A stretch of 47,453 nucleotides of DNA from the NCBI RefSeq assembly GCF_938045465.1, contig NZ_CALIBF010000034.1, positions 1 to 47,453 of the forward strand, given 5' to 3'. The notes below the pieces were generated by a model. That model saw nothing but the letters and a program-made list of their open reading frames with translations. It searched no databases and was not told where the DNA came from. This document shows positions 32,630-40,361 of this stretch, piece after piece (the stretch's first letter is position 1; each line of letters starts with the position of its first letter). Both the position numbers and the translations under genes were made by a program. Source of the stretch: an uncultured Campylobacter sp. GTDB lineage: Bacteria; Campylobacterota; Campylobacteria; Campylobacterales; Campylobacteraceae.

Positions 32630-34143
32630 TCGCAAATGAAGATATCGAAGCATTGCGCGTCAAGCTCAAATCCCTAAGGCGCGCCATCGATCCGCAAAGA
32701 GACGCTAGGATAAAGGCTGCGCGCGCAAGCTTTAAAGAGTGCGTGCGGATCTATTTTAGCGCTCACGTACGCCTGCCCGAAACCTCAAAATTTCGAGCGG
32801 ATTTTTATAAAAATGAGGCGAAGCTAAGCACGAAAAATAGGCATCTGCTTTTTAAGGCTTACAGAGGAGCTGCCAAAACTACCCTGATTTCAAGGCTTTG
32901 GGTACTCTTTAACACCGCTGTAACCGCACGAAAACGCAACTGCGTAATCATTAGCGCTACGATAAATCTATCCAAAAAGACGATCGAATTTATAAAAAAC
33001 GAGCTTGAGGAAAACGAGCTTTTGATTAGGGACTTCGGTATCAGCAAGGGCGATAAATGGACGGAGGAGGAGATCGTATTTTATAGCGGTAAGCAGGCGT
33101 TTAAAATTTCCGCTTACGGCGCAGGCAAAAAGATCCGCGGCGAAAACTGGCGCGGCTTCCGTCCAGATCTTATTATTTGCGACGATCTCGAAAACGACGA
33201 AAACGTCAAAACGAAAGCGCAGCGCGACAAACTTTATGAGTGGTTTGAAAAGGCCATTATGAAGCTGCCTGCCCGCGGCGATAACGCTTATAATATCGTA
33301 GTAGTCGGCACGACGCTGCATTATGATAGCCTGCTCTTTCGCATCGAAGCAAGAGCGGATTTCAAAACTCTATCCTATCCGCTAGTGCGCGCTTTTCCCG
33401 CAAACGTAGATGAGCAAAAGTGGGATATGAAAGAGCTGCTGCTAGATGATAGCAGGCTGGATAAAGAGCGCATAAAACAGGAGTTTCTAAGCTCCAAAGG
33501 CGCCTTTATGAGCGAATATCAAAACGAGCCGCTAAGTAAAGAGGAGGCAAGCTTTAGCGGATATCAAACTTTCGAGCAGATGCCTCTTTGCGACGCCTAT
33601 TATATGGGGATTGACCCCGCATTAGGAAAAAGCAAGGGCGATTATTTCGCCGTAGCTACGCTTGGGGCTTATGAGGGCAAATTTTATGCAAGCGTTAAGA
33701 TGGCAAAAGTAAAGCCCGAGCTTATGATGGATCGTATCATAGCAGCGGCGCTTGAAATTTTACGACTTAACCGCCCGCTTAAAATCGCGATCGAAACTAT
33801 TCAGTTTCAGGAGTTTTTTAAGGATATGCTCGACAAAAAAGCCCGCGAATTAGGGCTTTATCTGCCTATCATAGAGCTTAAAAATAGCGTGCCTAAGCAG
33901 CTTCGTATCGATAGCCTAACCCCGCCTATAAATAACGGCGTGATCCTAAGCGATAAAAACTCGCTCGTTTTCATAGACGAGCTTGATACCTACCCTAAAA
34001 GTGCGCATGATGACGGGCTGGATGCGCTAGAGATGGCATGGCGCATCGCAAAAGTACCGGCGTTTGATTATGCAAGGGCTAGGCAGATAATAAAAGAGCG
34101 GAAACGCAAACGCGATATGATAAAAGATATGTTACAAAGCTGA
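32626..34143 (+). CDS. Large terminase subunit (Mu gp28-like)
   Basis: A 505-aa packaging motor. The ATPase has a Walker A-like YRGAAKTTLI (80-88) and Walker B LIICDDLEND (about 182-191). The C-terminal RNase H-like nuclease shows Asp330 in YYMGIDPALGKSKGDYFAVA, Glu in IAIETIQFQEFF and an Asp pair in SAHDDGLDALEMAWRI. Mu-like phages package by headful from host-inserted copies. It is followed by a 16-bp perfect hairpin. Confidence 0.88.
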   Translation: MIANEDIEALRVKLKSLRRAIDPQRDARIKAARASFKECVRIYFSAHVRLPETSKFRADFYKNEAKLSTKNRHLLFKAYRGAAKTTLISRLWVLFNTAVTARKRNCVIISATINLSKKTIEFIKNELEENELLIRDFGISKGDKWTEEEIVFYSGKQAFKISAYGAGKKIRGENWRGFRPDLIICDDLENDENVKTKAQRDKLYEWFEKAIMKLPARGDNAYNIVVVGTTLHYDSLLFRIEARADFKTLSYPLVRAFPANVDEQKWDMKELLLDDSRLDKERIKQEFLSSKGAFMSEYQNEPLSKEEASFSGYQTFEQMPLCDAYYMGIDPALGKSKGDYFAVATLGAYEGKFYASVKMAKVKPELMMDRIIAAALEILRLNRPLKIAIETIQFQEFFKDMLDKKARELGLYLPIIELKNSVPKQLRIDSLTPPINNGVILSDKNSLVFIDELDTYPKSAHDDGLDALEMAWRIAKVPAFDYARARQIIKERKRKRDMIKDMLQS

Positions 34144-34157
34144 TAAGAACAATGCCG

Positions 34158-34194
34158 TTTAAACGCTTTTAAAAGCCGTTTAAAAGCGTTTAAA
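34158..34194. repeat. 16-bp perfect inverted repeat with TTTAAA core
   Basis: TTTAAACGCTTTTAAA at 34158-34173 is repeated exactly in inverted orientation at 34179-34194 with a 5-nt loop. More TTAAAA/AGCGCTTAAAA words follow to 34250. It lies in the 129-bp spacer between large terminase and portal, where phages rarely have a gap, and is followed by TATTTTT. It may be a terminator or a protein-binding site. Confidence 0.7.
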
Positions 34195-34272
34195 TATTTT
34201 TGGACGTGTGATTTACCGCCCAAGAGGCTAAAAGCGCTTAAAACGCACGCAAATGAAATTTAAGGATGATGG

Positions 34273-35625
34273 ATGAAAAAACAAGATTTAAGATCGCTCA
34301 TTAAGTTTTTAAGACCCAAGGGGGCTTATTCCAAGACCGACGTAGCGGGATATGTAGAGCTAAGCCCCTCTAAGATCCGCGCCGCACTGCTTACCAAGCA
34401 GCAGAATTATTTATTCCCTGCATTTTCGCTCATAATGGATAAGGATAGCGCCGTAGGGGCTGAAATAGAAAAGCGTTTAAGCTCGGTAGAGAATAAATTT
34501 TTTACCCACGATCTGGGCGAGGATCAAAACGAAAATATCGAGCAAATCATAAAGGCTGCGGTGAACGCTAGGATTTTCGGTCTTAGCGTTTTAGAAGTGT
34601 ATGCGGACGAGGACGCAAATATAAAATTTGACGTAGTAGATAGAATATATATTAATATCGTAGAAAACAAGCCCTATCTGCGGATAGGCTCACGCGATAT
34701 TGAAGCCAAAGAGCCGTTTTTTATAGTAGTGAGGCAGGAAGATCCGGCGCTACTTAAAATTTTGTGGCTGGTGTTTGCTAAACATTTCGTGCTTAGCCAT
34801 TATCTTAAATTTGTGGAATTCTTAGGCGTGCCGCCGCTTATCGGCAATAGCTCAAGCGGAGACGAAAACGTCATCACACAAATGGCTGAAGCGCTTGAGG
34901 GTATCAAAAGCGGCAGTTACGCGGTGCTAGGTCCGAACGACATTATCAAAGTGCTTGAGGGTAGAGGAAGCCAAGCCGACTTTATGGAGTTTGTGCGCTA
35001 TTGCGACGCCGAGATAGCCAAAGTAATAAACGGCTCAGTGCTTAGTTCCAACGCAAACACCGCACAAAGCGGCAGCTACGCAATGAGCAAAACCCACGAG
35101 CAAAACCGCGCCGAGATAGTCGCTGCGGACGTGAAATTCGCAAGCCGCTTAGTCGAGCGAATATATGCGCGTCTTGGCAAAAGGGCAAATCTAAACATTC
35201 AAATCGAAAAGGATGTGGATCTGCTCCAGCGCGCACAGATGCTTCAAATTTTGCACGATATGGGATACCGAATGAGCCCTGAAGATATGGCAAAGGAATT
35301 TGACCTGCCGCCAAGCGCAAAAGCTACGGACGCGAAAGAGGGCGACGGATCAAACGGGCGCATAGGCGCAGAGAAAAACTCTGCCGGTGCAGCTAAATAT
35401 CTCACCGAGATAGAGAGGCAAACCGCGCAGCACGATTTTAGCGCCGCAAGCTCGCAAATTTCATCATACGTAAGAAGCGTGGTGGATAAAGCCCAAACCT
35501 ACGAGCAGGCTTATGAGATACTTGCAAAAAATCCGCTAGGTTTTAAACTCGATGCCCTGGAGGAGGAGCTATTTCGGGTCATAGCAAACGCTGAAATTTT
35601 AGGCGCGGACGATCATGAATATTAG
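34273..35625 (+). CDS. Portal protein (Mu gp29, DUF935)
   Basis: A 450-aa portal subunit of the DUF935/Mu gp29 family. Typical parts are AALLTKQQNYLFPAFSLIMD, FGLSVLEVYADEDAN, GSYAVLGPNDIIKVLEG and SKTHEQNRAEIVAADVKFAS. The 12-mer forms the DNA entry/exit vertex and binds terminase. It overlaps the gpF gene by 11 nt. Confidence 0.86.
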   Translation: MKKQDLRSLIKFLRPKGAYSKTDVAGYVELSPSKIRAALLTKQQNYLFPAFSLIMDKDSAVGAEIEKRLSSVENKFFTHDLGEDQNENIEQIIKAAVNARIFGLSVLEVYADEDANIKFDVVDRIYINIVENKPYLRIGSRDIEAKEPFFIVVRQEDPALLKILWLVFAKHFVLSHYLKFVEFLGVPPLIGNSSSGDENVITQMAEALEGIKSGSYAVLGPNDIIKVLEGRGSQADFMEFVRYCDAEIAKVINGSVLSSNANTAQSGSYAMSKTHEQNRAEIVAADVKFASRLVERIYARLGKRANLNIQIEKDVDLLQRAQMLQILHDMGYRMSPEDMAKEFDLPPSAKATDAKEGDGSNGRIGAEKNSAGAAKYLTEIERQTAQHDFSAASSQISSYVRSVVDKAQTYEQAYEILAKNPLGFKLDALEEELFRVIANAEILGADDHEY

Positions 35626-36850
35626 CTTTTTTGCTCCGCCGCAGCAGGTTGTAAAGTATATCAAAGACAAACGGCCGCAGCTTCATTTCGACTATGACGA
35701 GATTATGCACGAGGCTCATCATCGCGTCTTTACAGTCGCAAAGATCACGCGGCTCGATCTACTGAAAGACATTCAAGATAGCCTAGCCCTTGCCGCACAA
35801 AAGGGGCAAGGATTTGATGAATGGAAGCGCGGCATTAAAGATACCCTAGCGCGCAAAGGCTGGCTAGGGGACGTAGCGGTAACTGACCCTAAAACGGGCG
35901 AGCAAAAGCAAATTTACGTGGGCGATCGCAGGCTGCGAAATATCTATAACACCAATATGCGAGTAGCCTATGCCGCTGCGCGCTACCAAAGCCAGATGAA
36001 CTCGGATCTGCCGTATTTTCGTTATGTCGCGGTGCTGGATGATCGCACCAGGGCGAGCCACCGCGCGCTGCATGGGCTGATACTGCCGAAAAACCATCCG
36101 TTTTGGGATAAGGGCTATCCACCTAACGGCTGGAATTGCCGCTGCAAGGTGCAGGTGGTAGATGACGATGATCTGCGGCGAGAGGGCTGGAGCATAGCTA
36201 AGCAAATTCCGCCCACTAAAATCCATCCTGACTGGGCTTATAACGTCGGCAAGACGGACAATTTAGATAAAATTTTAACGGAGAAGTTAGCTAAGCTTAA
36301 CAAAAGTCGTGCGGTTTCAAAAAGCGTTAAAAAGGCGGTTAAAGATGATTTAAAGGACTTTTCGCATAAGCGCGATCTTTACGTTTGGCAGGCCTCGTTA
36401 CTTGAAGCCGTAAGCGAACTATTGATAAAGAAAAATATAAAGAGCCCTATAAATACCTTTCAAGTGGGAACCCTAAAACCGAATATAGTGAAATTTTATA
36501 ACGAAACGATGCAAACCGAGCTAGCAGATATAGGTATAGTCTTAAATAAAGAGAAAATTTTGCACTTTTCGCCCGAACGCAAGAGCAAATACGATCAGGC
36601 ACTTCGCATAGATGAAATTAAAGAGTTGGTTAAAATTTTAGATAAGACTAAAAGATATTTTTTTGATAAAAAGAGCAAAAAAGATATTTTGATTTTTTGG
36701 GATGACGAGCAGGATAAAAGCAAGATTAATAAGGCGGTTATAACGCTAGATTACACGATAAAGAAATTTGGAATATCTAATTTAATCGTTACTCTAGGTA
36801 AGATAGACAAAAAAGATTTAGGAACGTATGATTTAGAGGAGATAAAATAA
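35615..36850 (+). CDS. Head morphogenesis protein (Mu gpF) fused to PBECR-like nuclease domain
   Basis: A 411-aa protein. Residues about 1-220 are the Mu F/SPP1 gp7-like minor head domain, with DDRTRASHRALHGLILPKNH and YPPNGWNCRCKVQVV. After a Lys-rich linker, residues about 275-411 look like a PBECR (phage-Barnase-EndoU-colicin E5/D-RelE) nuclease domain: FQVGTLKPNIVKFYNETMQT, KEKILHFSPERKSKYDQAL, KDILIFWDDEQDKSKINKA and ISNLIVTLGKIDKKDLGTYD. The last part is clearly more AT-rich than the rest, as for an acquired module. A virion-borne nuclease could be injected with the DNA. Its stop abuts the tRNA-like RNA gene on the other strand. Confidence 0.78.
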   Translation: MNISFFAPPQQVVKYIKDKRPQLHFDYDEIMHEAHHRVFTVAKITRLDLLKDIQDSLALAAQKGQGFDEWKRGIKDTLARKGWLGDVAVTDPKTGEQKQIYVGDRRLRNIYNTNMRVAYAAARYQSQMNSDLPYFRYVAVLDDRTRASHRALHGLILPKNHPFWDKGYPPNGWNCRCKVQVVDDDDLRREGWSIAKQIPPTKIHPDWAYNVGKTDNLDKILTEKLAKLNKSRAVSKSVKKAVKDDLKDFSHKRDLYVWQASLLEAVSELLIKKNIKSPINTFQVGTLKPNIVKFYNETMQTELADIGIVLNKEKILHFSPERKSKYDQALRIDEIKELVKILDKTKRYFFDKKSKKDILIFWDDEQDKSKINKAVITLDYTIKKFGISNLIVTLGKIDKKDLGTYDLEEIK

Positions 36851-36930
36851 AGCCGCTTGCGGGAGTCGAACCCGCCATCCGCTAATAAATTAGCCAAGTT
36901 ACCAACGTTACTTGCATAAGCGGCTTTATT
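36846..36930 (-). ncRNA. tRNA-like small RNA lacking a normal anticodon loop
   Basis: On the - strand, a 7-bp acceptor stem (GCCGCTT/AAGCGGC, 36924 to 36852) extends to a perfect 13-bp helix (36918-36930 with 36846-36858). Inside are a D-arm (CAAGT-AACGTTGGTA-ACTTG, with the GG of the D-loop) and a canonical T-arm (GCGGG-TTCGACT-CCCGC). The anticodon arm is GCTAA-TTTA-TTAGC, giving a 4-nt loop (or 6/8 nt with fewer pairs), and no 7-nt loop can be drawn. The nucleotide after the acceptor is U and no CCA is encoded. Elbow and acceptor are kept while decoding is lost, so this is either a tRNA mimic or an aberrant tRNA. Confidence 0.7.
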
Positions 36931-36936
36931 AAGGCG

Positions 36937-36965
36937 ATTATACCACCAAGGCGGAAAAATGTCAA
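36937..36965 (-). promoter_or_regulatory. Consensus sigma70 promoter of the tRNA-like RNA
   Basis: On the - strand, TTGACA (36960-36965) and TATAAT (36937-36942) are separated by exactly 17 bp. The expected start is about 36930, the first base of the 13-bp outer helix. The -35 overlaps the first codons of the gpG gene on the other strand. A perfect -35/-10 pair is rare in this AT-rich genome and predicts strong, lysogenic expression. Confidence 0.8.
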
Positions 36966-37510
36966 TAAAAATCACGGGGATGGAGGAGATAGAGGCGAAG
37001 CTCACGGCGCTGCAAAATAGCTTAAGCGGAGCGCAGATGAAAAGCAAGCTATCAAGTATCGGCGAAAAGGTAAGGTTGCGAATAGAGCTAAGCTTCGAGC
37101 GAGAGCGCAGCCCATTCGGGCAGGCGTGGGCACCTCTTAGCGCAAACACCGCCATAGCATATATGAGAAAAAGCGGCTTGCCTAAAAGTGCAAGGGCGCG
37201 GAACCGCGTGTTTTTAGCAAAATTCGGCGCCGGCGGTAGCAAGAAAATTTTGCGATTAACCGGACATTTGGCAGAGAATTGGAGTGTGGATCCGAGCGAA
37301 ACTAGCGTTACGATAAGCAATAATAGCTCGCGCGATGGATTTCCTTACGGGCTAACGCATCAATTCGGCTCACATAACGGCTGGGGTCGGGGCATCTATA
37401 TCCCTGCTCGTCCGTTTCTGCCGATAGATAAAAGCGGAGCGCTGCTGCCCTCGTTGCAAAACGATATAGAAAGCTATCTAATCCGTGAAATAGAAAAGGC
37501 GGTAAAGTAG
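36959..37510 (+). CDS. Virion morphogenesis/tail completion protein (Mu gpG type)
   Basis: A 183-aa protein of the phage virion morphogenesis (Mu gpG / tail completion S) family. Recognisable are FERERSPFGQAWAPLSANTA, ILRLTGHLAENWSV, the PYGLTHQFGSHNG motif and IYIPARPFLPIDKSG. It is needed at the head-tail junction stage. It is the last gene of the + head module and meets the early operon's last gene tail to tail (21-nt gap). Confidence 0.85.
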   Translation: MSIKITGMEEIEAKLTALQNSLSGAQMKSKLSSIGEKVRLRIELSFERERSPFGQAWAPLSANTAIAYMRKSGLPKSARARNRVFLAKFGAGGSKKILRLTGHLAENWSVDPSETSVTISNNSSRDGFPYGLTHQFGSHNGWGRGIYIPARPFLPIDKSGALLPSLQNDIESYLIREIEKAVK

Positions 37511-37531
37511 AGTTTTTGTGATTTTATGGGA

Positions 37532-37723
37532 TTATTCGGGGCGGTCTAATTTTTCTTTCAGAGCCTCTTTTGCATATCTGTTTAGCTCTTCATCGGTTTT
37601 TAAAATTTCTATCGTGCAGAAGCTGGTGCCGCATTTCGGACATTTGCGCCAACGCTGCACCGTAGTGCTTTTGATCGTGGCTATGACGCAGGTTTTTTCG
37701 TAGGCACACTTCGGGCAGATCAT
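37532..37723 (-). CDS. Small zinc-ribbon protein
   Basis: A 63-aa protein with two CPKC motifs: MICPKCAYEKTCVIATIKST and WRKCPKCGTSFCTIEI. This four-Cys ribbon resembles the N-terminal zinc ribbon of NrdR and the Ogr/Delta/Com class of phage regulators. It closes the leftward early/middle operon, where Mu has its late activator (Mor), so a role as late-gene activator is plausible (inference). Overlaps the GemA-like gene by 4 nt. Confidence 0.65.
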   Translation of the reverse strand: MICPKCAYEKTCVIATIKSTTVQRWRKCPKCGTSFCTIEILKTDEELNRYAKEALKEKLDRPE

Positions 37724-38214
37724 ACTTGCCCTTTGCTGGCACGAAATTGTGCGATCTTGCTTAGCCCGGTGATTAGCTTGCTTGCGTTTGCTGCGCTTAA
37801 TTTTGCCAGCTGCTCTTTTTTGCCAAGCAAAATTTTACATTGTCGCATCGTAAAGCCCAAAAGCCCTCGCTCATCCATACCAAGGCAAGCGGCAAGCGCG
37901 CTTATGCGAGCAAACTGCGACGGGCTTATCCTTTTGACGACGGGCTTCGCCTTGCCGAGCTTACCGCTTGCATTGTAGATCAAATTTCGCCCCAATATGT
38001 CGGGCTTGAAGTCCGTCCCATCCTGCGCACGTCCGCATAAAATATCAAGTGCGCGCTCAAGCTCGCTTATGCTTAGCTCCTTGCAGCTATAGACGCCGAA
38101 GCGGAAGCCGAGCCAATCCTCCCACGCATCCGCCGCCTTTATTTGTCTATATAACGCGGTAGTGTGAATGCGGGTTAGAAGCTGCTTGCGATAAATTTCT
38201 TGAGACTTAGTCAT
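37720..38214 (-). CDS. GemA/gp16-like protein (DUF1018)
   Basis: A 164-aa protein of the Mu gp16/GemA (DUF1018) family. Visible parts are YRKQLLTRIHTTALYRQIKA at the start, and the C-terminal half with SPSQFARISALAACLGMDER and FTMRQCKILLGKKEQLAKLS, where the family has a conserved Trp/Gly region and the helical repeat. In Mu, GemA alters host gene expression and DNA topology. Overlaps the zinc ribbon gene. Confidence 0.82.
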   Translation of the reverse strand: MTKSQEIYRKQLLTRIHTTALYRQIKAADAWEDWLGFRFGVYSCKELSISELERALDILCGRAQDGTDFKPDILGRNLIYNASGKLGKAKPVVKRISPSQFARISALAACLGMDERGLLGFTMRQCKILLGKKEQLAKLSAANASKLITGLSKIAQFRASKGQV

Positions 38215-38224
38215 CGCTTGTCCT

Positions 38225-38620
38225 TCATTTTAAATCCCAATTTATATTTTTTAAATAATTTTCAGCTTTTTGAGCTTCTTTTTTACCGGCTTTTGAAGAA
38301 TAAAAGAATTTAATGTATATGCCTTCATCATTACGTGGCATACGTAAAACTCCCCAAAAACCTATGCATCCGCCTCGTTTTCTTTCTTTTTCAAAAACTT
38401 TTGATGTAGAAAATAAGATATTAATATTGTAGTTTCCATTATTTTTGCGAAATTTAAAGATTGGGAATTTTTCTTGAATATCTTTAGAGATTTCATTAAT
38501 AAAACGTGTATAGGCATCCTCTTTTTTTCTATATAATTCGCTTATATCTTTATCTAGTTTGCGAAATTCTTTTAAGCTTTCATAAAGCGTTTCTGCGTTT
38601 TGTATTATTTGTTTTTCCAT
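38225..38620 (-). CDS. AT-rich hypothetical protein
   Basis: A 131-aa protein. The first about 50 residues are a coiled coil (LYESLKEFRKLDKDISELYR); the rest is beta-rich with many aromatic and basic residues (YNINILFSTSKVFEKERKRG, IYIKFFYSSKAGKKEAQKAE). Its base composition is visibly more AT-rich than neighbouring early genes, which suggests separate acquisition. No family recognised. A DNA-mimic or anti-defence role is possible only by analogy with position. Confidence 0.6.
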   Translation of the reverse strand: MEKQIIQNAETLYESLKEFRKLDKDISELYRKKEDAYTRFINEISKDIQEKFPIFKFRKNNGNYNINILFSTSKVFEKERKRGGCIGFWGVLRMPRNDEGIYIKFFYSSKAGKKEAQKAENYLKNINWDLK

Positions 38621-38636
38621 TTTTTATCCTTTCTTT

Positions 38637-39428
38637 TTAAATTTTACAAAAACAATCTTTTAGCGGCTCGTCGTCAAACGCTAAAGAGCCTTGCCTGTCT
38701 ATGCGGCTAAATTCTGCCTCCATATCCGCGCAGGTCAAATTACCTGCAAACCACGACGTATTAAGCACAGCCTCGCCACTATCTCGCATGGCCAAAAGCT
38801 CGGCTTCGATCCGCTTCATATACTCCCATTCAGGCTTGAAATTTTTCCATATCTGATAGAAAGCGCGCTTTGACTGCGCGGGGCAAAAGTAGCAGCCCAT
38901 GCGGCTGAAAAACCTATATAGTGGATTTTCCATCTCGCGCTCTTTCAGATATATCGTGCAGTCTACTTCGCTCATATCGTAGTCGTCGATGAGCGGATAA
39001 AGAAACTCATTGCCGTCCATTCTGCGATGGGTTTCGTCTGTGGTGTAGCCGATATAGATCTTATACTCGTCAAAGCTCTGGGCCTTGAGCCAACGCTCGA
39101 ATGGCGCAACTTTCGCCTCTCTCCGCCACGCACAAAAGCCCTGCGTCTGCGGAGCGGGGAGGCCCCGAATGGCACCTTTGTTTTCGCCTCTGCTTATGCG
39201 CCCGAAAATGCACTCCTCAAAACTCATTGCAGGTCTTAACTTTGTGATCTCCTTGCCGTATCGCGCCTTGAAATACTCGCCGAGCTTGGCGATGTATGAA
39301 TACATAGTTGCAAATTCGTGCAAAGTATCGTAAAAAACGATATGATCGAGCGGCTTTTTGTCGCGCAGTAGCAAATCTAGCATCGCCGTGCTATCCTTAC
39401 CGCCCGAAAGGGTTGCGATATAGGTCAT
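38637..39428 (-). CDS. PAPS-reductase-family protein
   Basis: A 263-aa N-type ATP-pyrophosphatase of the phosphoadenosine-phosphosulfate reductase family. The PP-loop SGGKDS is at 8-13. Cys residues lie in GFCAWRREAKVAPFERWL and GCYFCPAQSKRAF, and the C-terminus is CFCKI. The KIYIGYTTDETHRR segment is the second nucleotide-binding motif. Phage members of this family are often found with DNA modification; relatives include DndC (phosphorothioation) and tRNA thiolases. The actual substrate here is unknown; sulfate assimilation is unlikely for a phage. Confidence 0.75.
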   Translation of the reverse strand: MTYIATLSGGKDSTAMLDLLLRDKKPLDHIVFYDTLHEFATMYSYIAKLGEYFKARYGKEITKLRPAMSFEECIFGRISRGENKGAIRGLPAPQTQGFCAWRREAKVAPFERWLKAQSFDEYKIYIGYTTDETHRRMDGNEFLYPLIDDYDMSEVDCTIYLKEREMENPLYRFFSRMGCYFCPAQSKRAFYQIWKNFKPEWEYMKRIEAELLAMRDSGEAVLNTSWFAGNLTCADMEAEFSRIDRQGSLAFDDEPLKDCFCKI

Positions 39429-39450
39429 CTCTTTCCTTTAAATTTAAACT

Positions 39451-39502
39451 CTTTAACAAGCCTTTTAATCGCTTTAAAGGCTTGTTAAAGGGCTTAACGC
39501 CC
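39451..39502. repeat. 15-bp perfect inverted repeat with TTTAA core, plus hairpin
   Basis: CTTTAACAAGCCTTT (39451-39465) pairs perfectly with 39476-39490 across a 10-nt loop. A second small hairpin, GGGC-TTAAC-GCCC, follows (39490-39502), then CTTTTAAC. It lies in the spacer before the PAPS-reductase-family gene. It could be a terminator/attenuator within the early operon or a binding site related to the other TTTAAA palindromes. Confidence 0.65.
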
Positions 39503-39510
39503 TTTTAACT

Positions 39511-39876
39511 TTAATCGAACCATAGCCTAAGCGTGCCGTCGTCATCTATGTCCAGTTCATCGGGGATGGCCCCACCGAACAAAGAGTGAGTGCCCTTAAA
39601 ATTTTGATCCAGCATGGTTAAATTGACGATATCGATATAAAAAGTATCGATATGCGAATACTTGCCTCTTTCTAAATCGTCTACCATTTCTTGCGATAAA
39701 AGAAGCAAATCATATCCGATTAGCTCGCAAGTAGCTTTTATGCTGCCGTAGGTTATATCGTGGTTGCCTTCCACTATAAAGCTATCGCCTAGTTCTTCGT
39801 TATCAAGCTCAGCGGCTCTTTTAAAAATTCTCTCAAAATCGGCTTTATCTTTTATCCTATATTTTGGCTCTATCAT
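39511..39876 (-). CDS. Hypothetical acidic protein after gam
   Basis: A 121-aa acidic protein (MIEPKYRIKDKADFERIFKR; C-terminus PDELDIDDDGTLRLWFD). Its start overlaps the gam stop (ATGA). It could be a DNA mimic or partner of Gam by charge and coupling, but no family is recognised. Confidence 0.6.
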   Translation of the reverse strand: MIEPKYRIKDKADFERIFKRAAELDNEELGDSFIVEGNHDITYGSIKATCELIGYDLLLLSQEMVDDLERGKYSHIDTFYIDIVNLTMLDQNFKGTHSLFGGAIPDELDIDDDGTLRLWFD

Positions 39877-40361
39877 TGTCTTGCCTCCAAACTCTCAATT
39901 TTTGGCACTATACGGAAGCTATCTTTTATGGTCCTTGTTAGTCCCAGCTTTACGAGATCCTCATCTTTTAGCTCCGCTAGAGCGTCTTTGTTAGGTTTCT
40001 CTTCGTATATGATGCACTCTTTGGCTAGCCCGTAGCTTTTGATCGCCTTTAGCAGGCTTTCTACTTTAGCCTTAATACGAGGCAAGCTCACACTTTTAGT
40101 TAGGCGGTAGCCGATCTCGCCAAAGGTAAATTCTTTCGAGCGTTTTTCGGCGAATTCGTGCTTGTTTTCTTCGCAAAAAAACGTGATTTGCTGCTCGATA
40201 TAGTTTTTCTCGCTCTCGAGCCTCTCCACTTCGGCCTTTCTGCTCTCTTTTATGCGGTTGCACTCAAGCGTTACTTCGCCGTTGATTTTCTCTATGCCTA
40301 CACTTAGCTCGCACACCTTTTTTAGCGCATTATCTATATCGCTAAAGCTTTTTATTTCCAT
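39873..40361 (-). CDS. gam: Mu Gam-like host-nuclease inhibitor
   Basis: A 162-aa protein of the Mu Gam family. Gam, a Ku-like dimer, binds DNA ends and protects them from RecBCD-type exonucleases. Seen here: long N-terminal coiled coil with RIKESRKAEVERLESEKNYI, the FCEENKHEF segment, SKEFTFGEIGYRLTKSVSLP (the family's KxxxxxxGxxxxR core), and LGLTRTIKDSFRIVP near the end. It is a middle early gene as in Mu. Confidence 0.85.
   Translation of the reverse strand: MEIKSFSDIDNALKKVCELSVGIEKINGEVTLECNRIKESRKAEVERLESEKNYIEQQITFFCEENKHEFAEKRSKEFTFGEIGYRLTKSVSLPRIKAKVESLLKAIKSYGLAKECIIYEEKPNKDALAELKDEDLVKLGLTRTIKDSFRIVPKIESLEARQ

Noticed and set aside
36851..36924. Ordinary tRNA gene on the + strand
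   Set aside because: Only the - strand places the T-arm 3' of the D-arm and gives the GG and TTCGA elements in the right order; even there the anticodon arm is abnormal, so a normal decoding tRNA was not called.
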